64,000 nucleotides of DNA from Microbacterium sp. AB (lineage in GTDB: Bacteria; Actinomycetota; Actinomycetes; Actinomycetales; Microbacteriaceae): contig NZ_CP118157.1 of NCBI RefSeq assembly GCF_032878875.1, forward strand, positions 2,852,001 to 2,916,000, given 5' to 3'. Made by a program: the position numbers and the translations under genes. This document shows positions 7,607-16,604 of this stretch, one piece after another; the stretch's first letter is position 1, and each line of letters opens with the position of its first letter. The notes beneath the pieces are model-generated. The model searched no databases, was not told where the DNA came from, and saw only the letters and a list, made by a program, of their open reading frames with translations.

Positions 7607-9316
7607 TCACGGTGAGACCGGCGTCGTCGGCCCCCGCGTCCCCCGTCCGGAGCGCTCGACATGGCTGCGCGCGTGATCGACGGCGGCCGGCAGGTCGTCG
7701 AAGAGGTGCCTGTGGTGACGCAGGGAGGCGAGGACGCCGACGGTGCGGAACAGATCCTCGTGCCCCGGCTGGATGCCCTTGATGAGCACCGTGATGCCGC
7801 GGCGCTCGAGCGCACGGACGATGTCGGAGAGCACATGCGCTCCCGTGGCGTCGACGAGCTCGATCTTCGACATGCGGAGGATGACGACCATGACGCCGCG
7901 GACCGCGGTGACCTCGTCGAACACCCGATCGGCCGCGGCGAAGATGAGCGGTCCGTCGAACCGGACGATCGCGATCCCCTCGTCGCCCGGCGCCGGCTCT
8001 CCCGGGATGGGCTCGCGCTGCACGCCCGCCGTGCGGGAGAGGCTCCGGATCGCGAAGAACCCGGCGAAGGCGATGCCGATGAGCACGGCGACGATGAGAT
8101 CGAACGACACCGTGATGAGCGCCGTGAGGACGAACGCCGCCGCGTCGGCGCGCGTCGAGCGCAGGATCGACCGGACGGTCGCCCGATGCACCATCCGCCA
8201 TGCCGTGAGCATCAGCACGCCCGCGAGCCCCGCCAGCGGGATCATCCCGACCGGTCCCGACACGACGAGCACGATCAGCAGGAGCACCCCGGCGTGCACG
8301 ATCGCCGCGAGTCGCGACCGGCCGCCGGAGCGGACGTTGACCGCCGTGCGCGCGATGGCGCCCGTGGCGGGCATGCCGCCGAAGACGCCCGAGCCGATCG
8401 ACGCGATCCCCTGCCCGACGAGCTCGCGGTCCGGGTCGTACGGTCCTGTGTCGTCGAGCGACGCCGCGACGCGGGCAGACAGCAGGGACTCGATCGCCGC
8501 GAGCGCCGCGACCGTGACGGCGGGTCCGAGCAGGCCGGGCAGGGCCGCGGGAGACAGATCCGGCAGCGTGGGAAGGGGCAGCGTGCGGGGAAGGGCGCCG
8601 ATCGCCGCGAGCGGGTTCGGCACGACGGCGCACAGCGCCGTCACGACGACGATCCCGACGAGCGACCCCGGGATCGCGGGATGGATGCGCTGCGCGCCGA
8701 TCATGCAGAGGACGACGACGGCCGCCGCGCCCGCGGCCCACAGGAGGTAGGACCCGTCCGCCGCCGCGAGCGCCTGCGCCGCGGCGACGACCGCGTTCGC
8801 GCTGTGCCCGGCGGCGCCCGAGGAGCCGGGCGCGGCGAGCGACGGCACCTGCTGCAGGAAGATGATGACCGCGATCCCGAGCGTGAACCCCTCGATGACC
8901 GGCCACGGGATGAAGCTCACCGCGCGTCCCAGCCGCAGCGCGCCCGCCGCCAGCACGATGACGCCGGCGAGGACGCTCACCGCCGCGACGGCTTCGACGC
9001 CCTGCGAGGCGACGATGGGCAGCAGGACGACGACCATCGCCCCGGTGGGTCCCGACACCTGCACGTGGGAGCCGCCGAAGACCGCCGCGAGGACGCCCGC
9101 GACGATCGCGGTCACCAGCCCGGCCTCCGCGCTCACCCCAGAGCTGACGCCGAAGCCCAGCGCGAGCGGGAGCGCGACGATCCCGACCGTCACGCCGGCG
9201 ACGAGGTCGCCCCGCCACGTGCGCCGCAGCCCGCGATAGTCCGCACGCGACGGCAGCAGCTCGCCCACGTGCGCGACCGCACGCGCGGCACGTGACCGAT
9301 GACCGTCGGCGCTCAT
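7607..9316 (-). CDS. SulP family inorganic anion transporter with C-terminal STAS domain
   Basis: A 569-residue SulP (SLC26-like) transporter. About residues 35-400 hold 10-14 membrane segments, beginning with DLVAGVTVGIVALPLALGFGV, with the conserved VQVSGPTGAMVVVLLP; residues about 440-545 form a cytoplasmic STAS domain (RMSKIELVDATGAHVLSDIVRALERRG). Family members carry sulfate, bicarbonate or other anions by proton or sodium coupling; the substrate is not shown by the sequence. Its ATG at 9316 overlaps the arsR stop as ATGA, so it is coupled to and probably controlled by that repressor. Confidence 0.92.
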   Translation of the reverse strand: MSADGHRSRAARAVAHVGELLPSRADYRGLRRTWRGDLVAGVTVGIVALPLALGFGVSSGVSAEAGLVTAIVAGVLAAVFGGSHVQVSGPTGAMVVVLLPIVASQGVEAVAAVSVLAGVIVLAAGALRLGRAVSFIPWPVIEGFTLGIAVIIFLQQVPSLAAPGSSGAAGHSANAVVAAAQALAAADGSYLLWAAGAAAVVVLCMIGAQRIHPAIPGSLVGIVVVTALCAVVPNPLAAIGALPRTLPLPTLPDLSPAALPGLLGPAVTVAALAAIESLLSARVAASLDDTGPYDPDRELVGQGIASIGSGVFGGMPATGAIARTAVNVRSGGRSRLAAIVHAGVLLLIVLVVSGPVGMIPLAGLAGVLMLTAWRMVHRATVRSILRSTRADAAAFVLTALITVSFDLIVAVLIGIAFAGFFAIRSLSRTAGVQREPIPGEPAPGDEGIAIVRFDGPLIFAAADRVFDEVTAVRGVMVVILRMSKIELVDATGAHVLSDIVRALERRGITVLIKGIQPGHEDLFRTVGVLASLRHHRHLFDDLPAAVDHARSHVERSGRGTRGPTTPVSP

Positions 9317-9681
9317 CGCCGGTCCTGGCCGAGGGCGGGGAGCGCGCGGGCGTCGTCGAGACGTTCGCCGTCCGATCGCAGGATATCCAGCAGCAGCTCC
9401 CGCGCCACGGCCAGCATCTCCGCCGCCCGCCCGTGAGCGAGACGGTAGTAGACGTGGCTCCCGCGGCGCTCCGACTCCACGAGCCGGTGCCGTCGCAGCA
9501 CCGAGAGATGCTGCGAGAGATGCGAGGCCTCCAGCCCGGTCTCGCTCAGCAGCTCCGCGACGCTCACCTCGGCCGACTCCGACAGCAGCTCGAGGATGCG
9601 GATGCGGAACGGATGGGCGAGCCCCTTGAAGAGATTCGCCTTGACCTCGTAGAGGGGCCGCTGGGCTTCACTGAATGACAT
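9313..9681 (-). CDS. ArsR/SmtB family transcriptional repressor
   Basis: A 122-residue winged-helix regulator (AHPFRIRILELLSESAEVSVAELLSETGLEASHLSQHLSVLRRHRLV, then the wing ERRGSHVYYRL). It has no cysteine at all, so the classic CxC metal site of ArsR and CadC is absent and it must sense something else or use other ligands. It forms a two-gene operon with the SulP transporter, with overlapping stop and start. The ATG at 9681 lies inside a perfect palindrome (9676-9699). The nearest ribosome-binding site, GGGAGG, is 18 bases upstream, unusually far; no other in-frame start follows the upstream TGA stop. Autoregulation is very likely. Confidence 0.9.
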   Translation of the reverse strand: MSFSEAQRPLYEVKANLFKGLAHPFRIRILELLSESAEVSVAELLSETGLEASHLSQHLSVLRRHRLVESERRGSHVYYRLAHGRAAEMLAVARELLLDILRSDGERLDDARALPALGQDRR

Positions 9682-9699
9682 GATGAAACCATCATGTCA
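9676..9699. promoter_or_regulatory. ArsR operator: perfect palindrome over the arsR start codon
   Basis: Arms TGACATGATG (9676-9685) and CATCATGTCA (9690-9699) are perfect complements separated by AAAC. The site covers the start of arsR transcription and the arsR ATG. Size and position fit an ArsR-family dimer site controlling arsR-sulP. Confidence 0.75.
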
Positions 9700-9711
9700 C
9701 CTCCCTTCCGC

Positions 9712-9739
9712 ACATAACGCCTCTCCTCGCTCCGCGCAA
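9712..9739 (-). promoter_or_regulatory. Promoter of arsR-sulP
   Basis: On the minus strand, -35 TTGCGC (9734-9739) is followed by 16 bases and -10 TTATGT (9712-9717). The predicted start falls at about 9705, just upstream of the palindrome, so a bound repressor would block clearance. Confidence 0.55.
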
Positions 9740-9780
9740 GCACTTCCCGGCGGGCCCCGCCCGCGCCTACGGTCGTCTGC

Positions 9781-11598
9781 GTGCACGATGACGATCCCGG
9801 ACGCGACGGCCACGAGCCGCTGGAGTCGTACGCCGCGATCGGGGACGGCCGCACGGTCGCGCTCGTGGGCGCGACGGGGCGGATCGACTGGCTCCCGGTG
9901 CCCGACATCGCGTCGGCGCCCGTGTTCGCCCGCCTCCTCGACGCGCAGCACGGCGGCTTCATCGCCCTGCAGCCGAGCGTGCCCTGCGCCGTCAGCCGCC
10001 GGTACGTCTCCGGGACCAACGTGCTGGAGACGACCTACACGACGGACGACGGCGTGGCCACGGTCACCGACGCCCTCGTGGTCGGCGTCGCGGGCCGTCT
10101 GCCGTGGAGCGAGCTGGCCCGCCGCATCGAGGGCGTCTCCGGGAGCGTGCCGTTCACGTGGCGGGTCCAGCCGGGGACCCTCCTCGGCGAGGTCTCGCCG
10201 TGGGTCGAGGAGACCGAGCGCGGGGCCGTGATGCGCTGCGACGACATCACCGTCGCCGTCGTCGGCTCCGATCACGACGCGAACGAGCTCGACGCGACGC
10301 AGCCGGACGTCGCGGTGACGGGCGGCTTCACGGCGACGGCGTCGTCTCGTCGTCTGCTCGTCGTGGTCGCCACGAGAGACGAGCCGCTGCGCCTGCCCGA
10401 TCCCGCCAACGTCGACAGGGGCATCGACCGGACCGTGGCGAGCTGGAGGGCGTGGACGCGGGAGTTCTCCTACGACGGCCCGTGGCGGCGGGCCGTGCAG
10501 CGCAGCGCGCTCGCCCTCAAGATGCTCGTGCACAGCCCCTCCGGCGCGATCGTGGCCGCGGCGACGACCTCGCTCCCCGAGCGCCCCCGGGGCGGGAAGA
10601 ACTGGGACTACCGGTTCGCCTGGGTGCGCGACCTCGCCTACACCGTCCGCAGCCTCGTGCACTTCGGGCTGCGCGAGGAGACGCACGCGGCGCTGTCCTG
10701 GCTCGTGCGCACCATCCGCGCGAACGGTCCCGACCTCCACGTGTTCTACGACCTCGACGGCTCCCCCGCCACGCACGTCGAGGAGCACCACGCCCCCGGC
10801 TGGGCGGGCATCGGCCCGGTCGTCACGGGGAACCCCGCCCAGGGCCAGCTGCAGCTCGGCGTCTACGCCGACGTCTTCGCGATCTGCCGCACCTGCGTCG
10901 ACTCCGACACCCTCCTCGATCGTGCGACGGGCCAGCTGCTGGCGAACCTCGCCGATCGCGTGTGCGATCTCTGGCGCCACCCCGACTCGGGGATGTGGGA
11001 GCTCGCGGAACAGCGTCACTACACGTCGTCGAAGATGGGGTGCTGGCAGGCGCTCGAGGACGCCGTCCACCTCGCGGAACGGGGACAGATCCCCGGCGAC
11101 CCGTCGCGCTGGCGGACGGAGCGCGAGCGGATCCGGGCATGGATCGAGGAGAACTGCTGGAACGCGGACGCGGGCGCCTACGTCATCGCCCCCGGCAGCG
11201 AGGACCTCGACGCGTCGGTCCTCCTCCACGCGATCAGCGGCTTCGACCGCTCCGAGCGGATGTCCTCCACGATCGACGCGCTCTCCCGAGGGCTCGGCGC
11301 GGACGATCTGCTCTACCGGTACACGGGAGCCGACCAGGACGAGCACACCTTCGTCGCCTGCGCGTTCTGGCTCGCGGCCGCTCTCGGCTGCGTGGGGCGC
11401 GTGGACGAGGCGACGTCTCTGATGGACCGCCTCGTCCGGCGGACGAACGATGTCGGGCTCCTGTCGGAGATGATCGCGGAGGAGGACGGCGCCTTCTGGG
11501 GCAACCTCCCCCAGGCTCTCAGCCACCTCGCGCTCATCGACGCGGCGCTGACCATCCGCACGATGGCCGACGGAGCACGAGGTCGCGGCGAGGGCTGA
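9781..11598 (+). CDS. Glycoside hydrolase family 15 protein (glucoamylase/trehalase-like)
   Basis: A 605-residue cytoplasmic-type GH15 protein. The N-terminal beta domain begins with SYAAIGDGRTVALVGATGRIDWLPVPD, and the alpha/alpha-barrel catalytic domain follows with GKNWDYRFAWVRDLAYTVRSL, EEHHAPGWAGIGPVVTGN and MWELAEQRHYTSSKMGCWQALEDAV. GH15 enzymes hydrolyse alpha-glucosides; actinobacterial short forms include trehalases, but specificity cannot be read here. The GTG at 9781 has no ribosome site; instead TACGGT (9768-9773) lies exactly 7 bases upstream, which suggests leaderless transcription. It is followed by two short-chain dehydrogenases in the same direction. Confidence 0.88.
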   Translation: MHDDDPGRDGHEPLESYAAIGDGRTVALVGATGRIDWLPVPDIASAPVFARLLDAQHGGFIALQPSVPCAVSRRYVSGTNVLETTYTTDDGVATVTDALVVGVAGRLPWSELARRIEGVSGSVPFTWRVQPGTLLGEVSPWVEETERGAVMRCDDITVAVVGSDHDANELDATQPDVAVTGGFTATASSRRLLVVVATRDEPLRLPDPANVDRGIDRTVASWRAWTREFSYDGPWRRAVQRSALALKMLVHSPSGAIVAAATTSLPERPRGGKNWDYRFAWVRDLAYTVRSLVHFGLREETHAALSWLVRTIRANGPDLHVFYDLDGSPATHVEEHHAPGWAGIGPVVTGNPAQGQLQLGVYADVFAICRTCVDSDTLLDRATGQLLANLADRVCDLWRHPDSGMWELAEQRHYTSSKMGCWQALEDAVHLAERGQIPGDPSRWRTERERIRAWIEENCWNADAGAYVIAPGSEDLDASVLLHAISGFDRSERMSSTIDALSRGLGADDLLYRYTGADQDEHTFVACAFWLAAALGCVGRVDEATSLMDRLVRRTNDVGLLSEMIAEEDGAFWGNLPQALSHLALIDAALTIRTMADGARGRGEG

Positions 11599-11613
11599 CG
11601 GCCCGTCCCCGTC

Positions 11614-12462
11614 ATGGCATCACCCGGCGTCCCCTTCGCCGGTCATCGGAAAGGAACCGGGACGGATCTCGGAATCACGGGCAGGACGGCACTGGTCACC
11701 GGCGCCGACTCCGGCATCGGCTGGCACACGGCGCGGACCCTCCTGGAGGAGGGCGTGACGGTCGTCGTCACCGATGTCGACCAGGACCGGCTCGACGAGG
11801 CCGCCGCGAGGCTCTCCGCGAAGCCGGGGGCGCTGCACGCGCACGCGGCCGACATCACGAGCGTCGACTCCCTCGCGGCCCTGCACGGGAAGGTCCAGGA
11901 CGCCGTGGGAGACGTCGACATCCTCGTGCAGTCCGCCGGCGTCACGGGCGCCCAGGGGCTCTTCCACGAGATCACGGACGAGGGCTGGACGAAGACCATC
12001 GAGACCGACCTGATCGGGCACGTCCGGCTGGTGCGGCAGTTCCTGCCGTCGTTGCGCACCGGCGGATGGGGCCGGCTCGTGTTCCTCGCCTCCGAGGACG
12101 CCGTCCAGCCCTACGACGACGAGCTGCCCTACTGCACGGCCAAGGCCGGCATCCTCGCCCTCGCGAAGGGCCTCTCCCGCTCCTACGCCCGGGAGGGTCT
12201 TCTCGTCAACGCCGTCTCGCCCGCCTTCATCCACACGCCGATGACGGACGCGATGATGGACAAGCGCGCGAAGGAGCTCGGCGTCACGCCGAAGCAGGCG
12301 ATCGCATCCTTCCTCGACGAGGAGCGCCCCTACATGGAGCTCGACCGGCGCGGCGAGCCCGACGAGGTCGCCGCGGTCATCGCGTTCCTCTGCTCGGACC
12401 GCGCCTCCTTCGTCAACGGCTCCAACTACCGGGTCGACTCCGGCTCCGTGGCCACCGTCTGA
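11614..12462 (+). CDS. Short-chain dehydrogenase/reductase
   Basis: A 282-residue classical SDR. The cofactor loop is TGADSGIG, the active site is the Ser of FLASEDAVQ with YCTAK thirteen residues on, and the Asn-loop position reads VQSAGVTG instead of the usual NNAG. It starts 15 bases after the GH15 gene, with a weak ribosome site; no alternative in-frame start exists before the Rossmann fold. The substrate is unknown. It is probably co-expressed with its neighbours in a stress or carbohydrate context. Confidence 0.85.
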   Translation: MASPGVPFAGHRKGTGTDLGITGRTALVTGADSGIGWHTARTLLEEGVTVVVTDVDQDRLDEAAARLSAKPGALHAHAADITSVDSLAALHGKVQDAVGDVDILVQSAGVTGAQGLFHEITDEGWTKTIETDLIGHVRLVRQFLPSLRTGGWGRLVFLASEDAVQPYDDELPYCTAKAGILALAKGLSRSYAREGLLVNAVSPAFIHTPMTDAMMDKRAKELGVTPKQAIASFLDEERPYMELDRRGEPDEVAAVIAFLCSDRASFVNGSNYRVDSGSVATV

Positions 12463-12485
12463 ACACGTCGAAAGGACACACCCTC

Positions 12486-13382
12486 ATGGCTCGCGACCAG
12501 TACACCTTCACCGACCCCGCGGCGCTGTACGCCGACATCCAGCCCCGCAGCCAGCACCAGCCGGAGCCCGGTCTCGACGCCGACCTCGCGCCGCGGGCCG
12601 ACCTCGGGGAGGAGACCTATCGCGGCACGGGAAGGCTCACGGGCCGCAAGGCGCTCGTCACGGGGGCCGACTCCGGGATCGGCGCGGCGACCGTCATCGC
12701 CTTCGCGCGCGAGGGCGCCGACGTCGTGCTCTCCTATCTGCCGGAAGAGGAGGAGGACGCGCAGCGGATCGTCCGCATCGCGGAGGGGTCCGGGGCCAAG
12801 GCCGTCGCCGTCCCCGGAGACCTGCGCGACCGCGACTACGCACGCGAGCTCGTCGCGCGCACGGTCGAGGAGCTCGGCGGGATCGACATCCTCGTGAACA
12901 ACGCCGGCAAGCAGGTCTACAACGAGGAGATCTCCACGCTTCCCGACGAGCAGATCGACGCCACGCTCGCCACGAACGTCTCGGCGATGTTCTGGATCAC
13001 GAAGGAGGCCGTCCCTCACCTGCCCGCCGGGGCGTCCGTCATCAACACGACGTCGATCCAGGCGTACTCGCCCTCACCCGTCCTCGTCGACTACGCCACG
13101 ACGAAGGCGGCCATCAACGCCTTCACGAAGGCCCTCGCCCAGCAGCTGGCGCCGCGGGGCATCCGCGTGAACGCCGTCGCGCCCGGTCCGATCTGGACTC
13201 CACTCCAGGTCTCGGACGGGCAGCCCCAGGACAAGATCGCGGAGTTCGGTGAGAGCACACCGCTGGGGCGCATGGGCCAGCCGGCCGAGCTCGCCCCCGC
13301 CTACGTGTTCCTCGCGTCCGCCGAGTCGAGCTATGTCCTCGGCGAGACGCTCAACGTCAACGGCGGGATGGTCTCCCCCTGA
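12486..13382 (+). CDS. Short-chain dehydrogenase, YhdF/YghA-like general-stress type
   Basis: A 298-residue SDR with the roughly 45-residue N-terminal extension (YTFTDPAALYADIQPRSQHQ) typical of the YhdF/YghA and general-stress-protein 39 group. It has TGADSGIG, NNAGKQ, the Ser of NTTSIQAY and the YATTK active site, and the usual C-terminus GETLNVNGGMVSP. The start ATG 12486 is preceded by GAAAGGA. The substrate is unknown; relatives act on small aldehydes and ketones and are often stress-induced. Confidence 0.88.
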   Translation: MARDQYTFTDPAALYADIQPRSQHQPEPGLDADLAPRADLGEETYRGTGRLTGRKALVTGADSGIGAATVIAFAREGADVVLSYLPEEEEDAQRIVRIAEGSGAKAVAVPGDLRDRDYARELVARTVEELGGIDILVNNAGKQVYNEEISTLPDEQIDATLATNVSAMFWITKEAVPHLPAGASVINTTSIQAYSPSPVLVDYATTKAAINAFTKALAQQLAPRGIRVNAVAPGPIWTPLQVSDGQPQDKIAEFGESTPLGRMGQPAELAPAYVFLASAESSYVLGETLNVNGGMVSP

Positions 13383-13388
13383 GCCGAC

Positions 13389-13429
13389 GCGGGCCCGGCC
13401 GCGACGTCCGCCGTCGCGGCCGGGCCCGC
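13389..13429. terminator. Bidirectional terminator between SDR and vanZ-like gene
   Basis: A perfect 17-base inverted repeat (GCGGGCCCGGCCGCGAC at 13389-13405, complement at 13413-13429) with a 7-base loop between two convergent genes. Confidence 0.8.
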
Positions 13430-13436
13430 GCCTCGC

Positions 13437-14090
13437 TCAGAAGGGGAGGCGCTCCGTCGGCGCGTCGCGCGGGTCCTGCCACCGCTGCTGCGACGGCTGC
13501 TCGAAGAGGCGCGTCGCAGGGTCGGGCTCGCGCCGCGTGACGGGCTGCTGCGGCACGGACTGCTGCGGCAGAGGGTGCTGACGCGCGCGGACGATCTCGG
13601 CGTCGCGCTCCCAGATGGCGCGCGCGATCACCCGACGGTCCCGCGCGTAGATCATCGCGCGCATCGTCATGGCCAGCAACAGGCCGATGTACCCGCCCGA
13701 CGTGTTCGCGAAGACGTCGAGGAGGCTCGACACACGAGACTCGAGCGCCGTGGCCTGCGTGAACTCGATGAATCCCGAGTACCCCGGCAGGAGGAAGAGC
13801 GCCAGCCACCACGCCCGGCGGGGCAGCGCGAGCCCCAGGAAGAATCCGAGCGGCACGAACATCCCGATGTTCGCCGTGAACTCCAGCTCGTCGAACCCGA
13901 ACCACTCGGGCACGCCGAAGCGGTAGAGCACGTTCAGCACACGATCCGAGATGCTGCCGAACTCCAGGTCGCTCGGGTCGGGCCAGAGCGTGACCAGCGA
14001 GACGAATCCGGCGTAGACGAGGAGCAGGATCGTCGCGACCCACAGCCGTGCGCGACTGCGTGGCGGCTTGCGGCCGAGGACATCGGTCAT
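13437..14090 (-). CDS. VanZ family membrane protein
   Basis: A 217-residue protein with about four membrane segments in the first 150 residues and the VanZ features NIGMFVPLGFFLGL and GFIEFTQATALESRVSSLLDVFANTSGGYIGL. The C-terminal 60 residues are polar and Pro/Gln-rich (LPQQSVPQQPV). VanZ relatives are linked to teicoplanin resistance or envelope functions, but most are uncharacterised. GAGGAGG precedes the ATG at 14090. Confidence 0.85.
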   Translation of the reverse strand: MTDVLGRKPPRSRARLWVATILLLVYAGFVSLVTLWPDPSDLEFGSISDRVLNVLYRFGVPEWFGFDELEFTANIGMFVPLGFFLGLALPRRAWWLALFLLPGYSGFIEFTQATALESRVSSLLDVFANTSGGYIGLLLAMTMRAMIYARDRRVIARAIWERDAEIVRARQHPLPQQSVPQQPVTRREPDPATRLFEQPSQQRWQDPRDAPTERLPF

Positions 14091-14184
14091 GCGGGGCCTC
14101 CTCCTGGTCGGGTGTGCGATCCCTCGACGATAGACGGCTCACCCTGGCAATGCGCGGGGACGCGGCCGTCGGGCCATCCCCCTC

Positions 14185-14236
14185 GTCGGTGCGGACGTGC
14201 GGTCGTCGGCTCCCGTGACCGCACGTCCGCGCCGAC
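14185..14236 (-). terminator. Terminator of the aldo/keto reductase gene
   Basis: A 20-base stem with one mismatch (arms 14185-14204 and 14217-14236, around GCGGACGTGCGGTC) and a 12-base loop, 13 bases after the reductase stop. Confidence 0.7.
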
Positions 14237-14248
14237 GGGCGGGCCCGC

Positions 14249-15082
14249 TCAGAACTCCTCGTACTCCGCGGGGTCCTGGTCGGCGAGGCGACCGTCCGGG
14301 CGTCCGAGCGCCGTGATCGACGCGACCTCGTCATCCGTCAGCGTGACGTCGAGGGCGCCGAGGTTCTCGTCCTGGCGCGCATCGCTCGCGGCCTTCGGGA
14401 GCGGGATGGCCCCGCGCGCGATCGCCCACGCGAGCACGGTCTGGCCCGGTGTCACGTCGTGCGCCGCGGCGATGCCGGCCACCACGGGGTCCTCGAGCAG
14501 GTCGTTGCCGCGTCCGAGCGGGCTCCACGCCTCGGTCAGGATGCCGTGGTCGGCATCGAACCGCAGCTGCTCCTCCTGGGGGAAGTACGGGTGGAGCTCG
14601 ATCTGGTTCACCTCCGGCAGGACCCCGGTCTCCTCCTGGAGCCGCGCCAGGTGCTCGGGCAGGAAGTTGGAGACCCCGATCGCCCGCACGAGGCCGCGCT
14701 CGCGCGCCTCGATGAGCGCCCGCCACGCCTCGACGAATCTGCCGGTCTTCGGGTTGGGCCAATGGATGAGGTACAGGTCGAGATACCCCAGGCCCGTGCG
14801 GAAGACGCTCTCCTCGATCGTCCGGAGCGCCTGGTCGTAGGCGTGGTGCCTGCCGGGCAGCTTCGAGGTGACGACGACGGACTCGCGGTCGACACCCGAC
14901 CGCCGCACGCCCTCGCCCACGGAGCCCTCGTTCTCGTAGTTGAACGCGGAGTCGAGCAGCGTGTAGCCCCGGGAGACGGCGCGGGCGATCGTGTCGACGC
15001 CCTCCGAGCCCTTGAGCTTGTATGTTCCGAAGCCGAGCACGGGCAGCTCGAGGCCGCCGTGGGAGGTCGTCGTGAGGGTCAT
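14249..15082 (-). CDS. Aldo/keto reductase
   Basis: A 277-residue AKR with the full tetrad: Asp and Tyr in LLDSAFNYENEGSVG, Lys in VVVTSKLPGRHH and His in YLIHWPNPK. NAD(P)H-binding segments (AWSPLGRGND, IPLPKAASDARQDENLGAL) are present. Family members reduce small aldehydes, ketones or keto-sugars. I use the ATG at 15082 because the protein then begins as is usual for the family; GAAAGGA lies about 12 bases upstream. An ATG at 15121 would add 13 residues. It stands alone between two terminators. Confidence 0.9.
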   Translation of the reverse strand: MTLTTTSHGGLELPVLGFGTYKLKGSEGVDTIARAVSRGYTLLDSAFNYENEGSVGEGVRRSGVDRESVVVTSKLPGRHHAYDQALRTIEESVFRTGLGYLDLYLIHWPNPKTGRFVEAWRALIEARERGLVRAIGVSNFLPEHLARLQEETGVLPEVNQIELHPYFPQEEQLRFDADHGILTEAWSPLGRGNDLLEDPVVAGIAAAHDVTPGQTVLAWAIARGAIPLPKAASDARQDENLGALDVTLTDDEVASITALGRPDGRLADQDPAEYEEF

Positions 15083-15200
15083 GCGGATCGGCCGTCCTTT
15101 CGTGGAGACGTGGTCTTCCATCCTTCCTACGCCCGATCGGGCCGGATGGCCAACGGGTTGACGCCGCGGTGCACCGGACCATCCGCGCCGGGACGACGAA

Positions 15201-15230
15201 AGCGGGGCCGCCCCGAAGGGCGGCCCCGCT
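15201..15230 (-). terminator. Terminator of the str operon (after tuf)
   Basis: AGCGGGGCCGCCC (15201-15213) and its complement (15218-15230) form a perfect 13-base stem with a CGAA loop (minus strand TTCG), 22 bases after the tuf stop. Confidence 0.85.
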
Positions 15231-15251
15231 CGCAGCGGGTTCCGAGGGAAC

Positions 15252-16445
<1,194 letters not shown>

Positions 16446-16554
16446 TGGGTCCTCCTCAGGACGGTCGTGTAGGCATCACGGGCGCTGGATTGCGACCGGA
16501 TCTCTACGGGGATGTTTCTCAGTCTAGTAGAGACTCGTTATGAAGTTTTCGGGT

Positions 16555-16584
16555 GCCGGGGCCGTCCGGACGGACGGCCCCGGC
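16555..16584 (-). terminator. Hairpin between fusA and tuf
   Basis: GCCGGGGCCGTCC (16555-16567) pairs perfectly with 16572-16584 across a 4-base loop, just after the fusA stop. It could reduce read-through or stabilise the upstream mRNA. Confidence 0.65.
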
Positions 16585-16604
16585 GGGCCAGCGGGGCCGG
16601 GCGA

